From positions 4,120,316 to 4,184,315 of the forward strand of contig OW203768.1 in NCBI GenBank assembly GCA_934045905.1: a stretch of DNA of 64,000 nucleotides. The letters run 5' to 3'. Made by a program: the position numbers and the translations under genes. Below the pieces are notes generated by a model that worked only from the letters and a program-made list of their open reading frames with translations, made no database searches and had not been told where the DNA came from. Source of the stretch: Leuctra nigra (taxonomy: Eukaryota; Arthropoda; Insecta; Plecoptera; Leuctridae). Shown piece by piece: positions 43,523 to 54,772 of this stretch (positions within the stretch are counted from its first letter, which is position 1; every line of letters starts with the position of its first letter).

Positions 43523-46500
43523 AATTGTCATCAAGATTGTATTCTCTATCTTGAACTTGGCTCCTGTCTGTCTAGTGGCGGCAATCCGTACAGCTACTGC
43601 GGGCTGTCGGAGTCGTCAGTCTGCTGCTTCGTGCCCCAGGATGCGGTTCCCGTGGGGCTGGTGCCCGACGCAACGGGCAAGGGCAGGTGTGGACAGAAGG
43701 GAGCAGACTCGGGCAGAGATGGGCTGGCAGAGGCGGCGGAGTGGCCCTGGCATGTAAGTGGACAATCAGGAAATTGGAGTAGACGTATCATTATGTTGTT
43801 GAACATTCAAACATTTAGATGGAGAGGACACAACTCACTGAATAGGGGTTATTGTTTGGAGACAGTCAATTTAGTTACTAGGAAAAGCTCAGTGTAACGC
43901 GTTGATGAGCGAGCCTTCATACTGCATCCGATTTGATATGCGTTTGCAAGTATCAGCTGCTCTACAGGCCTTGGAACTGAAGCATCAAGAAGGAAATTAT
44001 GAAAATGTAGGATACATATTTCAAATATTTCAAGATTATAGAATAAAATGTCCTTAAAATGGTAATAAGTTTTGAAAATATCAACAGATTAGTCTTCAAT
44101 TCGGCAAAAATACCTATAAATTTCAAAAATCACAGGAAAGTTGGTTTTAAATTTAACCGATGGGAGTATTTGACTGAAACTTTGTAAGATTGGGGACAAT
44201 GTTGGTCGTATAATGACTTGTCAAAATTTCAAATTGTACGGACCAACCAATCGAAAGTGTTTTTTTTTAAAGTTTAACAAATCACAGGTACAAACTTTGA
44301 ACTAAATTGTCCCAGAATCAGTTTCTTGCAGTTTCGAGCACCTCAAGCTCCGTCAGAGACAGAGTGTGTCACGTGACTAACGACCTAGTGAGAACCGACG
44401 CTTGTATCGCTGTCTGAATGACGTCGTGTTCCAGGCGGCCATCTTGGAGAAGCCTGACGACCTCTACGTGTGCGGCGCGTCGCTGCTGGACGAGAGCTGG
44501 GTGTTGACGGCTGCGCACTGCGTCGACGACTAGTAAGTACAATGTGGCCAAGATCACTTTCTCATAGCAGTAGACTACACTGTAATGCCAATGGTCAGAA
44601 GTGTTTTCAGTCTTTTGGAGAAAGGGGAAAAACGATACTAGTACATTTTTGGAGAAAATGAGATGAGACGTGTCCTGAGCGGTTTGTATGAACTTTCAAA
44701 ATATCTACTTGCCTTAAGGAAATATTGATACATTTTCTTAAAATAATTATTTATATTTATTTATTAAAATGGGTCTTCTGCTCAAGAGCTAGTGTACATC
44801 ATAAAAGATTCATCATAAAACACTGTGTATTTATGCTTGTCCTGGTGTACTGGATTACCTTCCACGTCTCTAGGATGTGTTTAGTGTTGCTTACTCAATG
44901 CCTCCGTAGCGCAGTTGGCAGCGCGTAAGTCTCATAATCTTAAGGTCGTGAGTTCGATCCTCACCGGGGGCACATTTTTTTTCTCTTTATAAATAACATT
45001 GTTATTTAATAAAAATAAAAAATTCGAGTATTTCTAATCTTTATAGACTCGCAGATAAGGACAGACTGATACATGTCAGCTGTTGTTATTATCATCAGTT
45101 TTATCAGTCAATAATGCCAGTGTTCAAATGTTATCGAGACGAAGAGTAGTTGTAAAAATCACAATCTTCCTGCAATTCACTCGGTAGTGAAGTGTCATCT
45201 GCCCAAGAGATAGTTTTCACGCTAAAACACAACTAACTAGGACTACAAGAATGTCAGTGAGTAAATCAAAGAAACCAGCCATCGGAATTGATCTGGGAAC
45301 TACAAACACTTGCTTGGCAGTTTGGCGCAACGGTAGAGTTGAGGTTGTTGCCAACGACCAAGGAAAACGAACGACTCCCAGTTGTGTTTCCTTCAACGAC
45401 GATGAAAGATACTTCGGTAAACCGGCCATCCAACAGAGAACCAAGAATCCGAAGAACACGGTGTACGATGTGAAGCGCCTGATTGGTCGTAGGTTCGAAG
45501 ACCGGGAGGTGCAAGAAGACATGAAGCGCTGGCCGTTCCAAGTGGTTGACATCGGAGGCAAGCCCAGGATTCAGGTGGAGTACAGAAAGGAGGCGCGAGT
45601 GTACGCTCCGGAGGAGATCAGCGCGATGGTTCTGAGGAAGATGAAGGAGGTCGCAGATAAGTTTTTAGACTGTGATGTGAAAGACGCCGTCATCACTGTG
45701 CCGGCTTACTTCAACAACGCTCAGCGACAAGCGACGATGGACGCGGGGAAGATCGCGGGGCTCAATGTTCTGCGCATCATCAACGAGCCCACTGCGGCTG
45801 CGCTGGCGTACGCACTCGTCGCCCCCGTGAAGAAGAAGAGAAATGTTCTGATATATGACCTTGGAGGAGGGACATTTGACGTGTCAGTTGTCCGCTTGAC
45901 AAAAGGCCCCAGGATACAGGTACTGTCATCCGCGGGCAACACTCACTTAGGAGGCGGTGATTTTGACGGCCTGCTCACCAAATTCTTGGCTGAGAAGTTC
46001 AAGAAAGAAGAGAATAAAGATGTATTTGAGAATGTCAAAGCACATGGTAAACTGTACAAAGCGTCCGAAGAGGCAAAGATGGCACTGTCTCATCAACTCC
46101 TGACTGAAATCGTGATTGATTCTCTCATGGATGGAATCGACTTCTATCCTAAGTTGACTCGAGCTGAATTCGAGGAGATTTGTAACGAGCTATTCCAGTC
46201 AACTCTTACTCACGTGAAGAAGGCTTTGGAGGACGCCAAGCTGTCAAAAGGCGACATCCACGACGTTGTTTTGGTCGGAGGTTCGACGCGCATCCCGATG
46301 GTGAAGAAACTCCTCCAGGACTTCTTCCCCGGTAAAACCTTGAAGGAGACGATCAACCCTGATGAAGCGGTTGCTTACGGCGCTGCTGTCCAGGCGGCTA
46401 TATTGACAGGAGACGTCGGAATGGAGTTCAAGGACATGGCTCCTTCAGATGTCACTTCACTGTCACTTGGTGTAAGAGAAGGGGTCGACGGAAATTTCGT

Positions 46501-49500
46501 TATAGTTCTACCTAAACTCACTTGTATACCTTGCACTAAAAGCAACCCCTTCACAACTATCGAAGATAACGAAACAGAAATGTCAATCGACGTGTACGAA
46601 GGCGAAATGAGAATCGCGAATGAGAATCACTTCCTCGGGCAATTCATCATGGACGGCATTCCTCCCGGTCCGGCTGGAGAGGCGAACATCCTCATCACCT
46701 TCAACCTCGACGAGAACTGCGTGTTGAAAGTGACCGCTGTCGAGGAGGCGACGGGGAAGACGATCTCGATTACGATAAACATGAAGGAGACGTGCATGAC
46801 AGAGTCGGAACTAGCACGAGCCATCGCAGAAGCCAAGATGTAGCAGTGACAGTGCAAAGATGTTGCAGAAGTCCATAGTATTCGCATTATAAAGATACAA
46901 ATGGTGGATTTTAAGTGTGGATGTCTCTAACGATATACTAAGTTAGATCGTGTTCATGTTCAATAAATGTGTTTTATTCAGACTATGTATTTAGAATGTG
47001 ATCTGCTTTTATTTACGAATGTTTTGTTAATAATGCAAAGCATGTTTGTGTTTAATTGTAGGTTGTGAATTATGTTTATCTTGTGTTTTATACTGAGTAG
47101 ACTGGCGATACCATCCATAAAAAATTACAAAAAATGTATTTAACAATAAATACAACTTAATCTTAATCTTATCGTCATTTGTTAAACTTCGCTATAGATA
47201 TGACGACCAGTGTTGTGATTAGATAATTTTATTTTTATTTAGATAAAGATAAAGATAACCTGCCAAAAATTTATCCAGATAAGATAATATATAAATTTCC
47301 AAAAGAGAACAAATAATTATCTAGATAATTGTAATAGATAATAGATTTAAAAAAAACGTTCCCTAATTATTTTCGAATCCTAAATTCGGAACTCGAGTTT
47401 TTAAAAAATGGGGCCGACAAAACAATCCAACTAATGCGACTAAACGGAGATGAATTTCTTTTTCATTTCATCCGACATTTGAGGTTTGTGCATGTTCATA
47501 CAAACAAATACATTTTGAATTTTATATTTTTTATCTAGATAATTGCCATTAGATAACAATATTTTTTATCTAGATAAAGATAAAGATAATCAATTATTTA
47601 ATTATCTAGATAAGATAAAATAATAATCTAGAAAATTTTCTAGATAATTTTATCTAAATAAGTCACAACACTGATGACGGCATTAAGATTCAAACCATAT
47701 AGCTTTCAGGATAGCTCTTTACCCTTCACTAACAGTCTTGCAGTAATGCACACTAAAAATAGCAGGAAATTAGAAAATAAAAATAACTGCCCCCGGTGAG
47801 GATCGAACTCACGACCTTAAGATTATGAGACTTACGCGCTGCCAACTGCGCTACGGAGGCATTGTTTACATAGTCAATAAACACACCCTAGAGACGTGGT
47901 TTATTATTGAAAAATACACACAAAAACGAGTAACGTAGACTAGACAGCAATGTCTGGCGCGCAACAAATGCTCTGCTAGGATCGGAAAATTAAGAACGAG
48001 ACAAATTTATACAGCATAATGTGCACGCGGGAAAACAATTGGTAGTACGACGTATGGGGCGAATATCACCGGAAAATGTTAATGTTTTCTTTCTGTACAT
48101 AGTTTCTATACCTTTTTTCTAAAGTAGGAGCAAAGAAATATGCCCATTAAAAAACGGTATTGGTTTCAATCTAGTGGAGCGGTCGCTCCACTCAGAGTCA
48201 CTCACACTCACAGTCACTCAACATACCGTAAATGCCTATAAAAACTGAGGAGCAGACCAACTACTTTTACTGTAAGCAACAACATGGCATTTTCGGCCTA
48301 CTGGATCTCAACAATGGAAAATCCCTCATTGTTGTGAAATGTCTTAATTTTGAGCTATGGCCCACCTGACAACATATACATCACGCGACAACAACCAGTC
48401 ATGCCGTTTACGACCTAGAGGAAAGTGAAAATCGTGAAATTACACCGCTTTCTTCTTCAGATGATGATGATGATGGTGATGATGATGATGATTCTGATGA
48501 TTCCCGAAAAAGTTGCTATCACCGCCACAGCCTAAACGGCTAAACCGATCAACCTGAAATTTTTACCACATATGCACTTTTGGCGTCTGATGATACCTTG
48601 CCTCTTGTGATTTTTTGTGCCGCCATTTTTAAACCGGAAGTGACGTCATATCTCAAAAACGTCTAAACCGATTAGAACGAAATTAGCGCCATTCGATTTA
48701 GACGGTCATCTATATGAAGTATCAATAAAAAAATAATATTTTCTTATTTTCTGAACCGGAAGTGACGTCATAAATACGCAATATTGAACTTATTTCAACA
48801 AATTATACTTAAAATACATACATAAGTAACTTACATTGTAACATAGACAATACAAATTATAAATTCAAGGTTGCAGTGTTCTCGGCCGCCATTCCTGAAA
48901 CCGGAAGTGACGTTATATATCTAAAACGCCTGTACCGTTTGCAACTGAACTAGCTCCTGCGTATTCATTCTGCAATTTTTTTGAAACTCAATTGTGAAAA
49001 ATGAATAAACAAATTAACGGTACCGGAAATGGCGCCAGGAACCACTAAATGAAACCGGTAGTGACGTCATATATTACAAACGGCAAGACCGATTTTACGG
49101 AAATATAGGGATTATGAATTCAGATGGTCGTTCATAAAGTATCAACTAGATTGTTTTCCTATTACCTATACCGGAAATGACGTCATAAATATGCTAAATG
49201 ACGTCATAAATATGATAATTGACACTAAATTCACCACTTTATACTTTTAAATAGATATTTAGTAAACCTACTTTGTAAATAATTATAAATTCAAGGTTGC
49301 AGTGTTCTCGGCCGCCATTTTTAAAACCGGAAGTGTCGTCATATATTGAAAACAGCTGTACCGATTGCAACCAAATTTTGGAAATGTGTTGGACTAATAA
49401 TTATGAATTGAAGACGACATTATTTTCGGCCGCCATTGTTAAAACCGGAAGTGACGTCATATATCGAAAACGGCTGTACCGATTGCAACCAAATTTTGGA

Positions 49501-52500
49501 AATATGGAGGACTAATAATTATGAATGAAATACGACATTATTTTCGGCCGCCATTGTTAAAACCGGAAGTGACGTCATATATCGAAAACGGCTGTACCGA
49601 TTGCAACCAAATTTTGGAAATATGTAGGAATTATAATTATGGATTAAAGACGACATTATTTTTGGCCGCCATTGTTAAAACCGGAAGTAACGTCATATAT
49701 CAAAAACGGCTGTACCGATAGCAACCAAAGTTTGGAAATATGGAGGACTAATAATTATGAATTAAAGACGACATTATTTTCGGCCGCCATTGTTAAAACC
49801 GGAAGGGACGTCATATATCGAAATCGTCTGTACCGATTGCAACCAAATTGTGCAATTATGTAGGACTTATAATTATGAATTCAAGACGACATTATTTTCG
49901 GCCGCTATTTCAAAACCGGAAGTGACGTCATATATCGAAAACGGCTGGATCGATTATAACGAAACTTAAGCTATTCTTCTTGGATAATCATTTTCATCTT
50001 ATACCAAACGCAACTTTTCTTAGTAAGCAAATCGGTTGAGGCGTATTTTTTTAAAGAAATAAGTCCCTGCTCGGACATGTGCTACAAGCTGTATGAATAA
50101 ACTAACAAAAGAAGTGATATCCCAGAAAAAAACACTCCGTGTAAAAAAGGCAGCCAAGTCTCTTTACTTTAAAAAAATTCAACACCGAAAAGGAGTGATA
50201 TCAAAAAAGGAGCCATATCAATGACATTTCCAAATATATAATCGTATTTTTAAAATAAAAGAATAAACACCGAGAAATACTTTAAAAAGGACTTGGCGCA
50301 TCGTTTTTTTAAATTCATTTTTTGATTCATAAGCATATGCCATTGATATACAACCGTCATTTAGAATTTTTAGAATAATAGGGAAACATCTTTCAATTAC
50401 ATATTATACATACCTACTGTAAAATATTATCTATTAGAATATGTACGTACGCGATAAAACTTGTTGCCTATGTTTTCTATAAATACACAATAGTTAGTTA
50501 TCTTCGTAATATTGTTTCGTGGTCAACATAATTAAGTCTCATGCGTTAAACCTTCTCATCATGAAATACATTTCTATTAATCCACATTTTATAACAAAAC
50601 ATTTCACAAAGTACATAGTCACATTGAATTTCTATTAAAAATTTTAACTTTATACACTTGACACTTCAAAAATATATAATAGTGTTCCAAAGACAGTTCG
50701 TAATTATTTGACAACGTTTCATGATTTCCTTCAGTCAAGATCAAATTATGATAAGATACCCTTCTAATATCACCATATTAACAGTGCTATAAGAATATGT
50801 ATGAGCCACCTTCCAATTGTTATTTAATTCTTCCACCCTTATATTACTTATCTATACAGCATGAAATCTTTCTACTATCGCCATTGACAAAACTATAAAA
50901 TAGCCATTACTAAAAGTAGCTTGATTCATAGTTTCTGGCTCTAATAGAAAGAGGAAAATGTACCTACTTTAAATTTCTTTCCACTTTTAGTATTGAATGA
51001 GGTCTTTAAAAAAACGATGCGCCAAGTCCTTTTGTAAAGTATTTCTCGGTGTTTATTCTTTTATTTCAAAAATACGATTAAATATTTGGAAATGTCATTG
51101 ACTTGGCTCCTTTTTTGATATCACTCCTTTTCGGTGTTGAATTTTTTTAAAGTAAAGAGACTTGGCTGCCTTTTTTACACGGAGTGTTTTTTTCTGGGAT
51201 TTATATTTACACAATTTAAACAATTGACTTATTTTGATACAAGTGGAATACTGACTGAATTGTAAGAAGAAAACTAACGTCTCTTTGCAGTGTTTCTGAT
51301 CGCGCCTCGTCGCTGAAGGTCCGCCTCGGCGAGTATGACGTCAGTTCGACGCGCGAGCGCCTGCGTCACGAGGAGGTCGACGTCGCCGACGTGGTCCTCT
51401 ACCCCGGCTTCGACAACACCTCCCTCGCGCACGACATCGCCCTCCTCCGGCTGCGGACGCCGGCGAAGAGGCGGCCGCACATCGACGTCGTCTGTCTGCC
51501 CAAGCAGGGGGGCAGGTTTCCCGACACGAGGCAGGCGAGCGCGGTCAAGTGTGTCGTCACGGGATGGGGACGCCGATCAGAGGGTAACGACTCACAAGCT
51601 CAGACCATCTTGCAGGGGTCGATACAATATGTACACCCGCGGCCAGAAAAACTGATGGCAAACTGCTAAGTTGAAGCTACAATATGGAGGAATGATTATT
51701 ATGTATGAGGTGGTTTGTTGGTTCTTATAATCAAACCCTCCAACCCCACTTGCTCGAAATCTTAATTTACCTAAGTGTTTTCGTCTGGATATATCTATAG
51801 TATTGAAAAAGAGATTAGAATTTTGCAAGCAATTTATATAACCGCGGGAGTGCATTCCCGCAGTCGCTATTATAGAAACAATTCGCACCAGGCCTCTTGC
51901 TTGTATGATTTTTATTATTATCAAGTATAATATATTCTCCAGACTCCACTAGTGAGAATCTAATAGAAAAGGGAGGAGAGAAAACCCGGTACCAGCATGT
52001 AGCCTACTCCCAAGGTATTTACTCCTAACGAAAGATACCAAGGGGGCCAACGAAGGACGGTGTGACATTCACAGCACGGCCTCCACAACCCGCGCCGTCG
52101 AGAGACTGATTACAGGTGAAGGGAGGTCGTCACACTAACCCCCAAACACCCCAGTCTCTCTGGCTCAACGGCAGCAACTGGCAAGGCAGAGTTGAATGAC
52201 TACGGTCGGTGTCAACTAATCGTGATACCTATGCTTAGCATGGCCAGGGATAGGCCGGCCCATGCTAAGCAGGTATCACGATTAGTTGACACGGACTCTA
52301 CAAACCGCGCTCTAACTGCTGATTCTTGTCCAGGTTCCGACCACTCCGTGGTGCTCAAGGAGGTGATGGTGCCGCTGTGGCAGGACACGGTGTGCCAACA
52401 GGCTCTGAGGACGCAGTTCGGCGCCGCCTACACGCTGCCAGTGACGTCAATGTGCGCTGGGGGAGAGGGCCAGGACGCCTGTGACGTAAGTAACTGTCAG

Positions 52501-52974
52501 ATGTGACCGAGCAAGACCCAGTTCAAGTTATGACACTTTACCCGACCGTCAAGTTCGGCACAATTGCTGAATGTACAAGTATAGTGTCGTGTCCTAAGTA
52601 ATCCAAAAAATAACTATATGCGTATACAGACTAATTTAATCATTTGAATGGCGTAATAGCTAAGATACGTAAGAGTATATCACCAGAATTTACCTCTGGC
52701 GACAACAGACTCTTTGGAGAGGTTCAAAACGCAGCATATCATAGTTTCGACCCTGACAAAATGTTCACATTTACAAGACCATGTTGTTTCTGTCTAACTA
52801 CAGGGCGACGGCGGGGGCCCCCTGGTGTGCGAGCAGGACGGACAATGGTACCAGGTCGGAGTGGTCAGCTTCGGCATCGGCTGCGGACGACGCAACACCC
52901 CCGGCGTCTACACCAGGGTCAACATGTACGAGCACTGGATCACGGAGACGGTCCTCAGGCACAAGACGCTCTGA
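43523..52974 (+). CDS. Masquerade-type serine protease homolog (SPH), catalytically inactive, 5' end missing
   Basis: Five exons: 43523-43753, 44435-44532, 51291-51583, 52334-52485, 52804-52974 (TGA at 52972). All junctions are GT-AG and in phase (0, 2, 1, 0). Exon 1 encodes a six-Cys knot (C-x3-C-x8-C-x10-C-x7-CC) like that of masquerade/CLIP-type SPHs, then a linker Cys and EWPWH. The trypsin-like domain follows: LTAAHC (His kept), DIALLRL (Asp kept), CVVTGWG, CAGGEG, but the active-site motif reads GDGGGP where proteases have GDSGGP, so the nucleophile Ser is Gly. The IVGG-type activation end is also missing. SPHs of this kind act outside the cell as cofactors in melanization, clotting or adhesion; that role is family inference. 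No start codon or signal peptide exon was found upstream, where a fold-back element lies. Intron 2 (6.8 kb) hosts an Hsp70 gene and two tRNA genes. Confidence 0.87.
43865..44300. repeat. Interspersed repeat inside SPH intron 1
   Basis: 'gtgtaacgcgttgatgagcg' followed by 'ttcaaaaatcacaggaaag' and 'gacttgtcaaaatttcaa' blocks, related to the subunits at 18070-19415. Non-coding. Confidence 0.55.
44900..44972 (+). tRNA. tRNA-Met (CAT), elongator
   Basis: A 73-nt cloverleaf: acceptor GCCTCCG/CGGGGGC, D arm with box A TAGCGCAGTTGGC, anticodon CAT at 44933-44935 (tRNA position 34-36), T arm with box B GGTTCGATCC-type GAGTTCGATCC, discriminator A, no intron. A T-run terminator begins at 44975. It lies in SPH intron 2, same strand. 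The sequence type is the elongator, not the initiator. Confidence 0.95.
45251..46843 (+). CDS. Hsp70-family chaperone lacking the C-terminal lid, 530 aa, intronless
   Basis: ATP-dependent chaperone of the cytosolic Hsp70 type. The nucleotide-binding domain (about 8-388) is intact: [15 protein letters not shown] (D14), K75, E179 (INEPTAAA), [11 protein letters not shown] (D203, T208) and [11 protein letters not shown]. The interdomain linker normally holds a DLLLLD-type hydrophobic stretch; here it reads [11 protein letters not shown], which may alter allosteric coupling. The beta substrate-binding domain (about 400-510) is present, with VYEGE and [13 protein letters not shown], but the protein stops at IAEAKM, where the helical lid should begin, so the ~100-residue lid and the EEVD tail are missing (usual length about 640). 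No frameshift is visible at the stop. AATAAA lies at 46962-46967. The gene sits in SPH intron 2, in the same orientation, and may be a retrogene copy or a divergent intronless Hsp70. No convincing heat-shock element was seen upstream. Confidence 0.93.
   Translation: MSVSKSKKPAIGIDLGTTNTCLAVWRNGRVEVVANDQGKRTTPSCVSFNDDERYFGKPAIQQRTKNPKNTVYDVKRLIGRRFEDREVQEDMKRWPFQVVDIGGKPRIQVEYRKEARVYAPEEISAMVLRKMKEVADKFLDCDVKDAVITVPAYFNNAQRQATMDAGKIAGLNVLRIINEPTAAALAYALVAPVKKKRNVLIYDLGGGTFDVSVVRLTKGPRIQVLSSAGNTHLGGGDFDGLLTKFLAEKFKKEENKDVFENVKAHGKLYKASEEAKMALSHQLLTEIVIDSLMDGIDFYPKLTRAEFEEICNELFQSTLTHVKKALEDAKLSKGDIHDVVLVGGSTRIPMVKKLLQDFFPGKTLKETINPDEAVAYGAAVQAAILTGDVGMEFKDMAPSDVTSLSLGVREGVDGNFVIVLPKLTCIPCTKSNPFTTIEDNETEMSIDVYEGEMRIANENHFLGQFIMDGIPPGPAGEANILITFNLDENCVLKVTAVEEATGKTISITINMKETCMTESELARAIAEAKM
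47208..47673 (+). mobile_element. hAT-like element, TSD atgacgac/atgacggc
   Basis: Ends CAGTGTTGTGATTAGATAAT / ...TCTAAATAAGTCACAACACTG and a 7-of-8 matching duplication (47200-47207 and 47674-47681). The interior is dominated by 'ttatctagataa'-type repeats on both sides. Non-coding. Confidence 0.8.
47788..47860 (-). tRNA. tRNA-Met (CAT), elongator, second copy
   Basis: The same 73-nt sequence as 44900-44972 in inverted orientation, with anticodon CAT and intact boxes A and B. A short T-rich terminator follows on the minus strand. The two genes face each other across the Hsp70 gene and share a 5' flanking block, but their 3' flanks differ. Confidence 0.95.
47882..48167. other. Unassigned intronic DNA
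   Basis: Nothing recognised between the tRNA and the composite element. Confidence 0.3.
48168..51200 (-). mobile_element. Composite element, copy 2, with a 118-bp YY1/ETS/CRE-like tandem array
   Basis: Inverted relative of 13911-15207. It begins AATCTAGTGGAGCGGTCGCT (terminal palindrome) and includes about eleven instances of an ACCGGAAGTGACGTCATAT-type motif between 48637 and 49935. Those from 49300 on form a regular array of about 118 bp, each unit with CGGCCGCCATTGTTAAAACC just before the motif. It ends in a fold-back (50119-51200) with ~190-bp arms carrying GCGCCAAGTCCTTTT and GGCAGCCAAGTCTCTTTA. The whole lies in SPH intron 2, ending 91 bp before exon 3. Confidence 0.7.
51690..51830. 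repeat. Interspersed repeat, copy 2 of the 4188-4340 family
   Basis: See the entry at 4188. It lies in SPH intron 3. Confidence 0.5.
52020..52200 (-). repeat. Repeat related to 25840-26075
   Basis: 'cgcgccgtcgagagactgat' and 'caaacaccccagtctctctg' are shared with the 25.9-kb copy. The 5S-like segment is not visible here. It lies in SPH intron 3. Confidence 0.45.
52209..52292. mobile_element. 84-bp palindromic mini-element, copy 2
   Basis: Arms GTGTCAACTAATCGTGATAC / GTATCACGATTAGTTGACAC are perfect, with a TGCTAAGCATGGGCCGGCC-type centre. Same unit as 625-709. It ends 41 bp before SPH exon 4. Confidence 0.75.
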
Positions 52975-53470
52975 ACATTCACGCAGCTTCATGACGATAT
53001 GATTTCCAGGGGCCGCATTCGGTAACTGTGTTTCATCGCGTTTCGAATTCGTGTCGACATGAGATCAAAAATAGTTAAAGAATTAAGTCCCTGGACGTGT
53101 TAAGTCGGAATTACAAGGGGCACATCGACTTGTTCTACTTCTGTGCCACATTCCGTGTGGACGATACAAACTACAAAGTGTTCTTTCTTGAGCCAAAAGT
53201 ATGTGAGAAATAAAGGGGCTGGCGGCATAAAGAGGCAAATGACCAGAAACTATTTCTGATATAATCAAAAGTTTGTTACATTTGGAATTGCATTTGAAAA
53301 GAAGACGACATGACGGGTACAGGGAAAGAACGCTATAAGTCACATTCGGATGAAACTGAGATAAACGAAGTTTTATGTTGAAACTTGTATCTATTTTCCA
53401 TACAAGTCGATATTTCAATGCGTTTTCACGACTTGATCGCAATATTTTATAAAAAACCGAGGGTATATTC
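52975..53470. repeat. SPH 3' flank and uninterrupted copy of the 22.7-23.4-kb repeat
   Basis: 53190-53450 aligns with 22800-22971 plus 23287-23370 and lacks the MITE that interrupts that copy. No polyadenylation signal for the SPH gene was picked out with confidence. Confidence 0.6.
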
Positions 53471-54764
53471 TAAAAGCTCATTAAAATCACTGCAAGATTA
53501 CACCTTAAACTCATTTTTTCAATAAATGACGAACTCATAGCGTTATTTCCCTGTACCATTTAAATGTGAACGCATCATACTAATAGTATGATTTCTTCAT
53601 ACTGTTCATACGAACTGAATTGTTTTATAATCTACCATGGCATTTAAACTGGTGCACAGCAATGTATACTGCAGGCTCACGGAGCTGGCCATGAACAAGT
53701 CAAATCGATTTGAGTCGTACATGCTGCCGGCCCCTCAATTGCTTCGTGAAATTGAAACATTGTATAAAGACAATGTCACAGAAGTTGAACAAAAGTCTCG
53801 TGTAATTTTGGTTTTACAAATTGTTGTCCAAATTTATGTTTGAAGAATTAATTCCATAGTGCACTACCTTCACTTTCTACAAGCATTTCAACCTAAATTT
53901 GGACAACCAAATGCCCAGGTTTGGTTTCTTTGGAAGGGCGTGTTAGTCGTACAAAATGTCAAACCGCGTTCATTGGTATCACATTTCATTATTGGGAATT
54001 CAGCTTAACACTGTACTGAGAATCCTTCATATCAGGTAACTTGTGGCATTTCTGTCTCTCCACTTTCTAAGCTTTAACTTTCGATCGAATGAGGATGAAA
54101 TACTCGTATCTGAGGACATTATCTTACTGCTTGCCTCTCTTTTTGTACCTATTAAAACGATAAACCGTACCAGTGCCTTTTAAGCCATTATTTTATACAG
54201 ATTTTCTTATTATAAACCTGTAATATTTTGATTCTCTATTATTCAATACTGTTCAATACAACCCCCCAGCCACACTGACTTTTCATACATATTGTTCAAC
54301 AAACATTCAACTATGTTTCATACCAAGTACATCGTGCTTTAAATGGATATGCATTTTTAGATTTTTTTTATCTTATGTCATTTAAGAGGATCGTATTTTG
54401 ACTTTCATTTCTGTATACAGGGATATCATTAACAATATTTGATATCATACATTCCATACATTCCTGTTGTATTTTCATGAATTCTATATAAAGCAAGAGT
54501 AATTTTTATTTTCACTGACTTGAAGCGTGTAAAATGTTTCAGAGTTTATGTATTATTGAGATTGTGATGAATTGTGTCAACTTTTATTATAATAAAATGT
54601 ATTTATTTTTATGTATCCATTGTATTTCATTTCATCTTAAATCTCGTCCTAATGCTTTCACTTGACTCTTAGCGTAAAAATTAAACCAAAATAATACCAA
54701 CTCGATAGAATTGAAAACCATCAATGTTCAAAAAATTTAAGAGCGGTATAGTTTTTGAACAGGA
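53471..54764. other. AT-rich intergenic DNA
   Basis: A 68-codon frame at 53637-53843 (MAFKLVHSNVYCRLTEL...) has no known motif. I see nothing else. Confidence 0.35.
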
Positions 54765-54772
54765 TCTGTGAT

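Noticed and set aside
45040..45250. Heat-shock elements upstream of the Hsp70 gene
   Set aside because: No convincing run of alternating nGAAn/nTTCn units is visible.
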